Source of the DNA: Toxoplasma gondii ME49
Taxonomy: Eukaryota > Apicomplexa > Conoidasida > Eucoccidiorida > Sarcocystidae
Length of the DNA stretch: 64,000 bases
Assembly (NCBI RefSeq): GCF_000006565.2
Contig: NC_031474.1
Location: forward strand, 186,001-250,000
Direction of reading: 5' to 3'
The notes beneath the pieces were generated by a model. That model did not search any database. It saw only the letters and a list, made by a program, of their open reading frames with translations, and had not been told where the DNA came from. The position numbers were made by a program, and so were the translations under genes. Below are positions 1 to 11,100 of this stretch, piece by piece (within the stretch, counting starts at the first letter, position 1; every line of letters starts with the position of its first letter).

Positions 1-605
1 GTGAACGGGATAGTTAAGTGTGGAATCAAGCCGGGTGCTGAGGGAGGAAACGACACCTGGATCAAGGGGACAAAGAGTCTGCCATGTTCTCTTTGGCTTC
101 GACAACACTCGGTCTACTGAGGAGAGGTGGCGTTCGACTTCGGTGTTGCTCTGTTTCTTCAGACGCGTCCTTCAGAAAAACAAAAAGTTTCTTCATCTAC
201 GAAATGGCAACACACCAGCTAACCAAGTATTTTGTACCCAGCAGTGGGGTGGCCAAGTAGATGGCTTTCGGGTTTCTCTGACACGCATCGGCGAAAACCA
301 AAGTGGAGACGCAAGGAGCAAGAGCCTGACTGCAACTTTCCGTGACTGTCTATGATCTAGGAGAGGCTCCATATGGATCGAGGAAGACGTTTTGGCATGA
401 CCAGAAACGCGATTTTTTTCAACCCTCTTGTTCTTTGCCGAGTCGGTTGAACCTGCTTGGTGTGCATGAAACTGTCACTGGAAGGTGGTGACCCGACCCC
501 TGTAACACTTCGGCCTTCAAGTGTTGTCAGGCACTTATCTCAGTACACCCAGGCTGGATGCTGTTGTGTGAGTACATCGTGTTCGCCGGAGTTGAACGGG
601 TTTTG
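1..605. other. unassigned left edge
   Basis: I find no gene I can support here. A 111-codon open frame on plus (20-355) lacks a coccidian start context and has shadow-like composition. The stretch may be the 3' flank of the weak minus-strand model next to it, or part of a gene that runs off the window. Confidence 0.4.
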
Positions 606-1376
606 TCACCAACTGTAAAGAAACGCAGTAGCTCGAGACCCATTTGAACGGAAGCAAGAAAATGCATCTGATTTAGAAGAACGCTCTATCCTCATGCTAA
701 GGGGACCTTTGGTATCGGTCAAGACGCACAGATGCAACTGTAGATCCCTATGGAGTGCAGGAGATCTGCAAGTGCTTCAGTTTCAGTCCTACCGGTGCTG
801 AAACGCTAGTACTTTACCTTGGGTCGGATTGACTGCCAGTCACCCACAGATTTGTCATAACAAGACTCAGAAAGCTGAGAAAATGCCACAATAGAATCAC
901 ATAGAGAATCCGTATGTTTTGGAATGGCTTCCTCGGAAGCGGAGATGCACTGGCTGCTCCGTTTGAAGCCTGAACGTTGAAGGGACAAATTGACGCCAAA
1001 TACCTATCTTCTTGGTCTGCATCGTTACAGTCCTGTCTTGGTAGAGGGGTGAATTTGCCTTTTTCACTGGTGTCAGTTCAATGTCATTTCGTTGTCCGCT
1101 CAGACACGAACGACTACCAGGTACATCCATTCTCACGGAAGTGCAGCGCTCTTAGTACACAAATCTGACTGTAAAGTGTGTTCTGTGTACAAGCATTCGC
1201 TTTACTAGAGATGCCAGCTGGTTCCAAGCGTGGCGTTCGTAGTATTGATTACAGGAAGCAAACGTTCGGGGCCTTGCTTTGGACGATTTTTTGCTTGACA
1301 CTTGAAAGCCGTCGAAGTTGGCTCCCAGTTCCTCAAGAAAAATTGCACCTTTCCTTGTTATTACAGATGACTCCAT
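606..1376 (-). CDS. possible small membrane protein, 3 exons (weak model)
   Basis: I do not recognise this product. Three minus-strand segments can be spliced in frame. Exon 1 is 1376-1302 (ATG at 1376, begins MESSVITRKGAIF). Exon 2 is 969-818, after a TTCAG acceptor and ending at an AG/GTAAAG donor. Exon 3 is 765-606, after a TTGCAG acceptor and ending in TGA. Together they give 128 codons plus stop with phases 0 and 2. Exon 2 encodes a hydrophobic stretch (ILYVILLWHFLSFLSLVM) that would make one membrane helix near residues 45-62. The 52-nt second intron is short but similar to introns in the next genes. Exon 2 is also open in a second frame, so the reading frame is uncertain. The start lies 212 bp from the divergent start at 1589, so the two genes could share a promoter. 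It may instead be untranslated DNA. Confidence 0.28.
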
Positions 1377-1588
1377 CTGGAACAAGCTCCGCTTGTGGCA
1401 AGGTCGAGCCGGTTACCGGGGTTCGCCTGGACAGACACCTGAGCTGCCATCAGATTTTGCCAAAGGATTTCCGAATGACGCAGCTGACTCACTACAGAAT
1501 ACGCACCAAAGAACTTTGCGGGAGATTCGCGAAGAAAAAACCAACAGGTCTGACGTGAAAACCTTCGTGTGACGTACGAAAGGAAAAA
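1377..1588. promoter_or_regulatory. candidate shared head-to-head upstream region
   Basis: These 212 bp separate the proposed minus-strand start at 1376 from the plus-strand start at 1589. I see no TATA box or other named element. A promoter role is inferred only from the divergent layout and depends on the weak left gene being real. The plus strand is open through much of this stretch but has no convincing start. Confidence 0.25.
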
Positions 1589-2571
1589 ATGGGACGGACC
1601 AAAGCAACAAGGGAACGAGCAAAATGTGCAAGTGACTCCGACAGCTCTGAGTGTTCTGCTCCCGCAGCGGAATTCGTCAAAGGGAAAGCGGTCACAACGC
1701 GGAAAAAAGGACGACTCTCTGAGGGAGCAGTATACACAGTGGAGGAGGTGTTCCTTCCGTCAGTGTCACGCGAGTCGCTGTTAACGTAAGCGTCACCTGT
1801 GCGCTTTACGAATAGTCTCTGAGGAACTGTGTTGTCAAATGATCAGGTTGAATCCGTACAGCGAAATTGATATTCTCTACCGACAAATGGCGAGCAACTT
1901 GGAAAAGGTTGGACTGAACCTTGCGTTCGATTCCCTGGGAACGTCATGACTGGGTGACAGGCGATAGACAGAGCACACAGGGCAGGAATACCGAAGAAAG
2001 CAGCTGTAGACTTCGCTGAGGTGGAACATGTGGCGACGGTGGGCACTGACGATTGTTGGTCATCGACTAGACATACCGAAAACGACTTTCGTTCAGGCAG
2101 CCAGGGAGCGGCTGAGGTCGAAACGGGACAACGTCGCAATGCAGTTCACTGAGGCTGGTAAGAGATTGACCAGGAAAATTAGATGGCGTACTGTTTCACC
2201 GACGGATCATCCAACAGGCCAGCAAATGCGTGTCCTCAAGTCCAAGCTCAACAAACTGGCTCAACGTATCGCTGAAGCAGTGAGTGCGGAAGTCAGAAGG
2301 CGTTTGTGTCTACTCTGGTTCCACTTGTTCGCATCAGGAGGAGGAGAACCCGAAAGCCATTGCTCGTGTCTCAGCCGATATTGAAACAGAAGTCGAAGCA
2401 ACCTTCCAACAAATGAGACACAAAAAGGAAAAGAAGTGTCCTCCAGGCGCAAGAGCTGCTAATACGGTTCGTATGGAGAAGCGGCCCAACGAAGTGCCGA
2501 AAGGCAAGCGCTACCGTTCCGTGCCAGTTGACCACATCGGGGACATCCGTGGGTCCGTGGCTTTCAAGTGA
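1589..2571 (+). CDS. hypothetical basic coiled-coil protein, 5 exons, 204 aa
   Basis: I do not recognise the family. The exons are 1589-1785, 1847-1907, 2097-2157, 2218-2279 and 2338-2571. All phases match (2, 0, 1, 0), and the donors include GTAAGC, GTAAGA and GTGAGT. Three introns are only 58-61 nt. The start has an A-rich context (GGAAAAAATGG). The first 50 residues are basic and Ser/Asp-rich, beginning GRTKATRERAK, which resembles the histone H3 tail start ARTKQT at R2, T3, K4 and T6. Residues about 68-150 form a charged amphipathic helix with regular Leu/Ile/Met spacing (for example QQMRVLKSKLNKLAQRIAEA), most likely a coiled coil. The C-terminal 60 residues are Lys/Arg-rich. There is no signal peptide or membrane span. 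A nuclear or cytoskeletal adaptor would fit, but that is a guess. Confidence 0.6.
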
Positions 2572-3489
2572 CCGTTTTGCTGCCACCGGTGAATTACCGT
2601 AATCTAAGGCTTTGCTGCGCTTGTCCCTATTTGGACATGATTTAGCTGCGAACCGACGTTTTCGTGTTGTCTTGCAGATCATCCCAATCGGTTTTGGCAG
2701 TGAAGATGAGATCTCTGGTCATTCGCCGTTTGCGGCGACTGGACAAATCGAGGCTGTTGGTTGTTGGCAGCTATTCCTTTGGCTAAGAAAAGTCATGGCA
2801 GACTCTGGAGGCATACCAACATGAGTTCCACTCGATGTGTGCTACACTAGCCTCCTCCGTACTCTCGTGCACTTCATTTCACAGGGCTCCAACATACGCT
2901 AAATTCAAAGCTAAACATCCCCTTTCTCAGAAACACAATTCCCTTCTCGCTGTTAGTGTAGTCCTGAGTACCAGAAACCGTGTAATCTTGCGGCTGATGT
3001 GCGGAGGCATTCGCGTATACGATGACGCTTGGTATTTCATGAGCTTGCGTGACCGAACATGTGAAGGTCCAACGCATAACTGGACCAAACTCAGGGGCTC
3101 TCTCAAATAAACGTAGGGAAACGAAATTTGAACTTTCTATAAAACCTGGAGGGCCGGACACACTTGTCCGGTCATCGTGTAAGGAACTACTCGCGCGCTA
3201 CTTGCGACAATTGGACTTGCATTCATCCTTATCCCTACATGGGAGACACATTTGCTGCGACATGAACGAGTCTCCATGACACTTATTCCATCAGAAAAAT
3301 CCACCCTCCTTCACTGAGTGGAATCCCATAATATGGATCAAGTCAGACACGGACACGTCAGCACGTGATTGAGCACCGGATTTTGCGCGGCGCATTCCTG
3401 GAACGAGTGCGCTGCGATCTAGAAGAGAACCGGTTGCGGAACTTTCTCTTCCCTTATAATCTTCTCAGAAATTGAAGGCACCTTTTGAG
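2572..3489. other. tail-to-tail intergenic region
   Basis: This lies between the stop of the plus-strand coiled-coil gene and the stop of the minus-strand small gene, so it should carry both 3' untranslated regions. Several open frames of 70-95 codons exist on both strands (such as 2835-3110 plus and 2874-3161 minus). None has a good start together with splice signals that extend it. I see no repeat or RNA gene. Confidence 0.4.
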
Positions 3490-4011
3490 CTATTCCGCGC
3501 GTTTTTTTTCGATCGACCTACGGACTGACGAAACTGAACTAGTCATGCCGCGTCCAGCGATGCTTGAGCCGCTGTAACCGTTCGTTTGACTCATCAAGAC
3601 AGAGTTTTCTGGCGTAGCTTACCGATCCCCTTTTGTAACCGGTATTGGTACGAGATCATTTTGCAGAAATACAGGACTAGGCGTCATCTTGCGAGTCGGC
3701 CGCAACTGATACTCCACAACAGGTGCTTGCTAGTTGACGTCGGCTACCCGCCTGGCGTTTTCGCAGCTCTCGCTCCGTTGACAAGCTAACGTTCGCTACA
3801 GCCCCTCAACGACAACTGCGGTCTGTCGTCGCTGTTACTCGAAAACCAGCGTTTTCTGTATGTGCATTGATGAAAACGACTCTTTATCAAGGAACCTGAC
3901 CCCAGTAACACTGTAGATTTCTGTGGCCGCTTCTGTTTCCAAGAAAGGAAGCAGCCCCAGCTGGTTCCGCATGTCTTGCACCCGGATCCGGGTGTGATGA
4001 GAGGAAGCCAT
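3490..4011 (-). CDS. hypothetical small basic protein, 3 exons, 99 aa
   Basis: I do not recognise the product. Exon 1 is 4011-3901, with ATG in the context AAGACAATGGC and an end at GGG/GTCAGG. Exon 2 is 3729-3623, with acceptor CAACTAG and donor CG/GTAAGC. Exon 3 is 3571-3490, with acceptor GGTTACAG and stop TAG. The 300 coding bases keep phase throughout (0, then 2). The second intron is 51 nt, about as short as those in the neighbouring gene at 1589. The middle of the protein is Pro/Val-rich (TPSPVFLQNDLVPIPV) and the end is Ser/Arg/Lys-rich (SSVSSVRRSIEKKRAE). There is no membrane helix or signal peptide. If intron 2 were not spliced, a TAA would end the protein just after exon 2 at about 73 residues. 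The start lies 264 bp from the divergent transporter start. Confidence 0.45.
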
Positions 4012-4275
4012 TGTCTTGGCGGCGAGATAAACGCAGTGGAAAAGCTGGCACATCTCGCCTTACCGGACCCCTTTTCTCCTTGTTTTCTGACTCAGTTCCG
4101 TCCTTGGTTGTGAGAAAGCCTCATGAGACTTGCTGAATTCCCTGTACCGGTCGCTCGGACAAAACACAGAGGAAACCTGGTGCGATGCAGATGAGACTCG
4201 ACGGTCGCACCCAGGACGGCCACGTCCTGCCTTTTTCTACTCGCCTTCACAGATCTACGAAAACCTCCCGCAGAC
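4012..4275. promoter_or_regulatory. candidate bidirectional upstream region
   Basis: These 264 bp separate two divergent starts, the 99-residue gene on minus and the transporter on plus. Promoter function is inferred from the layout; I see no TATA box or recognised motif. The region should hold both transcription starts and both 5' untranslated regions. Confidence 0.35.
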
Positions 4276-6828
4276 ATGCCTGACGGAAACTCTATTGTCG
4301 GCGGCATCGCCGTTTTGGCGGCGATACTCGCGACTGGTGAGAGGAGATTGATTCTTGAGGGAGGCGGGCTACTGTTGACCCTCGCATTTTCAATCTGACT
4401 CGGCTCGTTCACACACCACCGTGGTTTGTATTTCTTGGGCCTTCAGGCTCCGTCGCTGTTCCGCGGAAACTGGAGAGGATCCGCAAGCTGGAACCGCCTC
4501 TCGAAGATGCGGTATACGTTCTCTACCTTTGCTGTGGCTACGCCGGGTCGGCTTTCCTAGCTTGTGGATTGCTACCCCTGAACCAGGTCATCATGGACGA
4601 CTACAGCATGCGGATAAGTTGTGCCTTCACTTGGTGGGGCGCTCTATCAGGTACGCGTATTCCCTACTGTGCTGGCTGTTTCGCCGCTGGCGTCGTGATC
4701 GGTCTGTGTCCACGCACATATCATTACCCAACTCTCTGACTCCGCCGTCTTGTTCTGTGGTGAAGGCGCACGGACGACCACTTGTGGAAATTCTTGTTCT
4801 CTGCGGTTCTTTCAGGGGCGCTCGTTGTCGCCGCAATCAATGCAGGCTTCGCCGCCATTTCCAGAGTCGGAATGGCTGTGCATGCTGCAATTTCTATGGG
4901 CACCGCCGTCGTCACGTCGTTCTTGTGGGGGGTCCTGGTGAACAACGACCGCCTTGCCCTCTTGTGGGTGGACATTTTCGCTGTTGTGTGCCTCATTGCT
5001 GGAAGCAGCATCTCGGCCTTCCCCAAAGAAATCGCTCGGTCCTGTGAATCCTGCTGCCTCAAAGGTCAGCAATTTTCTTGTCCAAACCTCACGCGTTAAC
5101 ACCTTGCTGGGCAATTGTACACCTTATCTGCAAATGTTGGCATTTCAGTTTTACACTGGATATTGTATAGCACTTTGTGCGCCTAACATTGCCATCATGA
5201 AGGACACAACCGAACTTGGCTCCGGTGAACAAACCTTGAAGATTTAAGCCAATTGCTTTCGTGGAATACTCTCAGAAAAAGATACATTTGTTTGACAGGC
5301 TCTGATGATCCGCTGGCACTTCACACCTTCCATTCGAAATCAAGAAGTATGGCTCATCGGTCTGTTTCCTGCAGGCACTCCACTAAAGTGTGCGGAACCT
5401 GAGGCAGTTCTCGTGGACACTCCGGAAGCGCGCCCGCTTATAGTCGAAGAAACGCAACTTCTAGAGAATCACAAAATCGGCCACGCCTGTGGCCTTCTCC
5501 TTTGCGTTGTGTCGGGAGTTTGTGGTGGCCTTTCTCTAGGCCCCATGTCCTTCGTCCCTCCAGAGGACAAAGGCATTGCTTTTCTTCCGAGTTTCGCGAC
5601 GGGTAGGTCGCCACACGGCCTAAGTCTGGAGTATACGCGAGCTCGAAAGAAACTCCGGATAGCATTTCTGCGCGACTCCAGTTGACGGAAAGCGTGTTTT
5701 GTGCTAAATATGTTGTACAGGAATCATCATGGCAGCTGTACTTGCCCTTTCCATCCGCCTTTTCGTCGGCAAACAAAAACCTGCGTGGCACTTTAGACGT
5801 GCTTTCCCATTCGGCCTCCTTTCCGGATTTCTCTACATGATGGCAATCCTTGCTGTCATCATCGCCATCCCAAGTAAGTGTCACAGTCTCCACACATCGT
5901 CTCACGACTTTCACACATCTAGGACTGCCGTCTTCTCAAAACAAGAAACCCGCCGCGATATCGGGCGGCTCTACGTAACACATCACTTGTGAGCTTCCAG
6001 TGTCAGTATGAAGAAAGGCTCTACGCTTTTGACGGAAATCGATGCTCTCAACATGGAAATCGAGTTCTGTAGTTTCTAAATCTGTTGTGAATAATGTGGA
6101 GACACGGGTGGGCGACAAGATAGACGGGATTTCATGTCCATGTCGGCACTCGCCACGAAATAGCAGAGGCGGGTCAGCAGACCCGCAAGCGCAGTTGTGT
6201 TTGGGCATTTACCTCCATCAACTAGTCTCGACAGGAGATGGCGCTCCAGGCTGCTGTATATACACCCGGAAAGTGTGGCGTTTTTGAGGGTAACGATGAA
6301 CCAGGGAAGTGTCACCACGGATGTTCCTCCCACAGGCATGTAAAAACGGCTTACTCGCGGAACAGTTCCCAGTTCTTCGTGTTTGTTTGTGCTGTGTCTG
6401 CTCGCAGGAATATCATTCGCAGTAAGTGGCCCCTCATAAATTACTTCCCGTTCAACTGGGCAGCCAAAACGCCGGTCGGACACGGCAGGGTCGCTGCCCA
6501 CCAGCGCTTTACAGCTGTTTTGTCAAGAGATCACCGCGCGAAGAGTTCTAGTGAGAAACGGACGGCTCTAGATGGTACACAGTCTTCACTCCTGCGCACA
6601 CACGATGCGCTGCGTTTTTGCGTTCAGGTTGCGTATCCGTCGAAACAGACCGCCATCGTCGTCAGCGGGTGCTGGGGCATTTTGTTTTTCCGCGAACTGC
6701 GCGGCGGCGCAGTTGCCGTTTTTTCTCTCGGGAGTTCCCTAGTCCTCACTGGCGTCGTCTTGCTGTCGAACTTCACGTATCCAGAACGCGTTGGCATTCC
6801 CTCGAGTATCCAGCCGAGCGTCACTTGA
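4276..6828 (+). CDS. TMEM144-like multi-pass transporter (DMT superfamily), 7 exons, 369 aa
   Basis: The exons are 4276-4336, 4447-4650, 4816-5064, 5375-5602, 5721-5873, 6408-6421 and 6628-6828. Five junctions are phase 1 and the last is phase 0, giving 369 codons plus TGA. The protein is strongly hydrophobic with about ten predicted membrane helices, in two halves split by an acidic loop near residues 175-200 (EPEAVLVDTPEARPLIVEE). It starts with a first helix (IVGGIAVLAAILATG) and no separate signal peptide. The last exon carries VVSGCWGILFFRELRG followed by a final helix. That pattern, Gly/Trp-Gly then F-F/K-E-x-R-G, matches TMEM144-type members of the drug/metabolite transporter superfamily, whose length is similar (about 340-370). 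The substrate cannot be told; some relatives are thought to move sugars. Exon 6 is only 14 nt. A less likely alternative is a related EamA-type permease. Confidence 0.72.
6408..6421 (+). other. 14-nt microexon of the TMEM144-like gene
   Basis: The microexon lies between a CTCGCAG acceptor and a GTAAGT donor. It contributes 14 nt: two bases complete an Arg codon, then Ile-Ser-Phe-Ala. Only with it do exon 5 (phase 1) and the last exon (phase 0) join in frame. It sits 534 nt after exon 5 and 206 nt before exon 7. Confidence 0.6.
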
Positions 6829-7951
6829 AGTCACTGTACCTTTTGCTCTACCACCAGTATCCTCAGCTGCACTGGTTTACACTTCGCCATCCTAAAATTG
6901 TTACTTTAACCTTGTTCCGTCTCTCAATTCGTCGCGCCGTAGAAACGACGGCCCGAGGTGTCACCGGTGCCTCTTTGCGGGGGGAGGCGCTTTGTCCAGT
7001 TCTTTTGAAAAGCTTCTAGAAAAATGTTTTTTGTGACGAGGCCGTTCAGTATGCTTTTTTCGGCGCCTAGAACTTCCCCCGTTGACTCAGACGCGCTGCC
7101 TCCGGAGCGCTGCACCAGTTGTGGGGTGAGAGCCGGTGCACACACCATTTCGACGGAGGGCCGCATTTAAATGCTTCTATCGGAGTCCGAACATCAGAAA
7201 TTTGTGTGGTGTCGAGGAACCGAACTTCTATACAGAGACAATGGACTGCGTCCCGTCTGAGCTGGCCCAAGAATAAGTCTCGCGGCGAAGAGGACATGAT
7301 CGCTTTTCAGGCCAGAAATCTCAAATGTGCCATGGAGTTGTATATTTACCGAAACTGTTCGCTGCATGCGTTCTCAGACGGTCCAAGCACTTAGGACCCG
7401 GGTGTCTTGTGCGCACTAAATCGTGGAAGGCCACAGGAAACGCGACAAACAGCCACGAGAAACACAGAAAGACTCCCACTCACCAGTGCCTGGAAACACG
7501 GTTGACCCCGAAATTTGCACCACGCAGATGCTAGATGAACAAGACCCCAGCATACACGCGTGATAGCTTCGGCTCGCTCTCTCGCCCCTCCAAAACAGGC
7601 GGGAAAATGTCGAACCCCTGAAGGCTTCATTCCTAGAAAAATACCGACAGGACAATAGAGAGGTGCCTCAGTTCTATCAGTCTACGCGAAGAAGCAAACA
7701 CGACTGTACTTCGACCCCTTTCCTGAAGTTCAAGGCACACATCGTGCTGTCTTGGCAGGAGGACACAAGTATATACCTCAAAATAGACATAAACACAGAA
7801 ATGTATATATATATATATATATATATATAACCATATACATACATATGCATACATACAGATATAGAACGTATATATGTGTAGACACTGGAAACGGGGTTGG
7901 CCACAGGTATGGAGCTGTTTGATTCCTCTGCAGGCTGTGGGCGGTCGTGCG
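6829..7951. other. convergent 3' region between transporter and HECT gene
   Basis: These 1.1 kb lie between two convergent stop codons and should carry both 3' untranslated regions. Scattered open frames of 70-110 codons have no start context and no splice support. A perfect TA run sits at 7804-7829. I see no RNA gene. Confidence 0.45.
7804..7829. repeat. (TA)13 microsatellite
   Basis: An uninterrupted TA run of about 26 bp, about 120 bp beyond the HECT gene stop and probably in its 3' untranslated or flanking DNA. A looser CATATA-rich tail follows to about 7875. Confidence 0.9.
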
Positions 7952-8186
7952 CTATTCGAACTGAGCAAACTCGAAGTCGTGGTGGAGAGCGTCGAGGTCG
8001 ATGTCCACGCAAGACGTGATGGCCAGCTTCAACTTCTGTCTCAGTACTTCTTTGCTCGAGTATTTCGGCAGCTTAATCATGAAGAAACATGTGCTCGCGG
8101 TCGGCAGCCGATCGTCCACTGTTTGGTGCTCGGCGACTCGCACGGACCGCAGCGACGCGTCTTGGATTTCCAGAGCTTCTTCGTCT
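7952..8186 (-). other. HECT gene exon 13: C-lobe with catalytic cysteine
   Basis: The last exon begins after a CGTCTCAG acceptor in phase 2 and ends in TAG at 7954-7952. It encodes the end of the HECT C-lobe: [20 protein letters not shown] with the ubiquitin-accepting Cys (TGT at 8089-8087), then a C-terminal ID-LD tail as in HERC1-class ligases. Confidence 0.88.
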
Positions 8187-11100
8187 CTGAGACGACAGGA
8201 AAGAACGAAGCACATCCGAGGAGCCTGCACCGTGTGTCAACGAGAGAAAAAACACCACGCGTCGCCCGCAAGGCAGTCCTCTCGAAATACGATCTACAGA
8301 ATGGACATATGCGTGCATCAGAAGATACACGGAAGACAGCACAGCTGCGCGGTCCCCGAACTTCCCCCCTTCCCCGCCGGAAAACAATGCGTCAAACCTA
8401 AGAGCAAAAACGTAACACAAAGCGACTGGCCACAATGACCGCTTCTGGATGAACTCAAGAGAGAACGAGAAGTTGACACGCGTTGCTAGATCTGTGTACA
8501 CTCAAAAAAGACCTCACGAGTTGTGATCGATTGGGACAGAATACCAGCCCTGATACCTGTGCGTTTTGCGTCAAGTCCGCCAGGACGGACCTGATACAGA
8601 CGCACACGGACAAAAGTACAAATATTCACACACAGGCGTACAAATATTCGATTACCTCATGATATGAATTTCGAATTTGTGTGAAGAGGCAGAAGGGTCT
8701 CCTGCTACCCAAGATCGCGGTAGTCTTGAACGGCCCGAGACGAACCGAAGGAACATTTGTTTCTCTTTCTTGGTGAAGGCGTTGAGGACCTCCCACAGAT
8801 TGTCAATGAGAGCCCTTTCTCGCGCGTCGCTGGTGTCCCATGTTACTTTCGAGTGCCGCTGCATGCGAAAGAGAAACGCAAAGAAACCGGAACGTTGGAG
8901 GCAAAGCACGGCAGAGCGGTTCGCGCGAGAGCGACAGCTGCATAGGCGACAGGTCCGTTAGAGAGGAAGTTGGAGAAAGGTGTAAACCACTTCATCTCAA
9001 AACCAAGTACGGAACACGAGGAGAAAACGTCGCCCTTGCAAACTCCTCACGAAGAGCGGCGGCACATGCAGGTGAAGGTACACTCGAGACATGCGATGCT
9101 CACGCCTATCCGTGCTTCTACATACTCACATTTACATCGTGCATGCATTCGCGTTTTGTGCTGCGCATTCGGGATCATCTGCCGAGACGCCCAGGACTTT
9201 GGAAGCGTTCCACCGGTCTCTGTCGGCCTTACCATCAAGACAGAAATTGCAATATCGTCATCTCCACAAACCAGCTGACGCAGATCGTCTGCCGTCAGCG
9301 TCGCCTGAACTTGCGGAAGAGGCAGCAAGTCATACAGGCCGTAGGCTAGCCAGGCCGCTGCCTCTCGCCCTTCTGTGAGCTGCGGAATGAAATGGCAGCA
9401 AAACAGAAAGAAGTCACGAAACGATGGAGGCACCAGTGTAGATACACCCTGAGAAACTCCTCGACAGCAGTGCAGTAGAACTGTTTCCAGTTTGCGGCCA
9501 TGCCTCTAGAATCCACGCTTCGACCCACAAAAACGATTCCGCGCATGCGCGAAACGAAATTGTTCGCCTTTTCGCCGGATCTCTGCCTCCGCAACCCGGC
9601 CGGCATCCGTCCACCTTTTCCGCCTACACAGTGGGGTTCGTCGCGACCTCCGTTTTCTCGTCTACCGCTCCTTCACTTCCCTTTCGGTTCTCTCTAGCAC
9701 AGAACTTGGATTCGGTGAGCACCGCCACTGAAACCTACACCGACAGGCGAAGCGACGGACACCTTGTCCCCAGCACAGATGGTGTACAGGACTGCAAGAG
9801 ACGCATTCTGTAGAAACTCCAGTGGGTGGGTCTGTTCGCTTCTTCCTTTCTCCACTTTCCTCACCTTGGCGAAGAGAGCCGCTTGAACGGCCTCAGCAAT
9901 CTCTGCATCGTCGACAGGACGCTGTGAACCTCCAGGGAAAAGTTCCACATTTCTGCCCAAGGCGTCGCCGAACGTCCATCCGTTCTGCGCGAAGGCCTGC
10001 AGAATGGCTTGGTCTCTCTCTCTCTCCAGTCTCCCCACACGACCTGTTTCTCGGCCTTCTCCGGCCTCTCCACCTTCAACGTCTCCACGTTCTCCTTCAC
10101 TCTCTTCTTCTTCTCCGGCGTCTGCGCCTTTGTCGTGAGCTGGCGCGAGGCGTCCGCCCTCTCTCTGGGTGAGGCCCGCGCATGCAAGGAACGTCTTCAG
10201 CTGTTTGGCGGCCAGGACATCGACCGCCTGGATGTCCTGAAGCGAAGGCAGCTGAAAAAGCAGGAGCTTCCAGAGGGCGGGAGAGAGCGACAGATTCAAC
10301 GGACTCTGCGTCAGGACAGCACACGCCATGAGACGCCCAACCACAAAGAGGGTCGACGCCAGCCCTTGGCCCAGCGAGGAGAGGAGACAAGTCGCAGACC
10401 GTCGCCCATGATCCGGCGCCTCTCGCATGCGTCGCCGCTCAGTCTCCCGCGCTTCTGCGTCGAGAGAACTCGGTGCGGAGGACGAGCTCGAGCGGGAAGT
10501 CGTGGAGAGCGTCGGCGTCGCTGCCGAGAGCGTGGCGACAGAGGGCGAAGCCGCGAAGAAGCCAAAGAGACCACAAAACTCGACCCATTGCGCCTGCAAA
10601 GCTTCTACGCTCCGGACGCCTCGGGCCGCCGCAGGGCCGACAGGCAGCAGCGGCTGAGGCGGCAATATCGGAGCCCAGCCGGAGGCACAGGACGCATCGG
10701 AAAAACCGAGCGGCGAAGGTCCTTGACAACCGAGAGAAACAAGTTCCGTTGCTTCTTCGAGAGAACGCAGATGCGACTCGAAACACCCTGTCCCGCGTTT
10801 AGGCCACACATCGGTGTTCTCGTCAAACGGTTCCGAGTCGCTCGCGTCGCTTCCAGGGGAACCACCCGGCAGCTGAGGTGTATGTACACCCGAGTCGGGC
10901 GCGGCGAGGTCGGCGCCGAGGAGGAATTCGCGCACATGCGGATTGAGGATCGCGACGTCGCGGTTGTTTCCGACCGAGTTGCGGGCGTTGGGGCACTCGA
11001 CGACGAGTCGCTGGCTGACTAAGTCGTCGCACAGATTGCTCAGAATCTCTGCGTACGGCCCGCCGAGGTCTTGCGCTCCTTCACCGCGCAACTGCACGAC

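Noticed and set aside
20..355. 111-codon plus-strand open frame at the left edge
   Set aside because: No start context and no recognisable domain or splice extension.
897..1136. Minus-strand frame with ATG at 1130 (begins MDVPGSRSCLSG), joined to the next segment
   Set aside because: Joining it to the downstream segment requires a 34-nt intron, too short to accept.
2680..2785. Plus-strand frame with LLVVGSYSFG, resembling the GxYxxGKE strand of SNM1-type nucleases
   Set aside because: Stop directly after the motif, no metallo-beta-lactamase part upstream and no room for one; most likely chance.
3359..3476. Plus-strand open stretch QHVIEHRILRGAFLERV, coding-like
   Set aside because: No start and no acceptable splice partners on plus; it overlaps the 3' flank of the better supported minus-strand gene.
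10009..11022. 337-codon plus-strand open frame
   Set aside because: Antisense to the HECT N-lobe, which is clearly real on minus.
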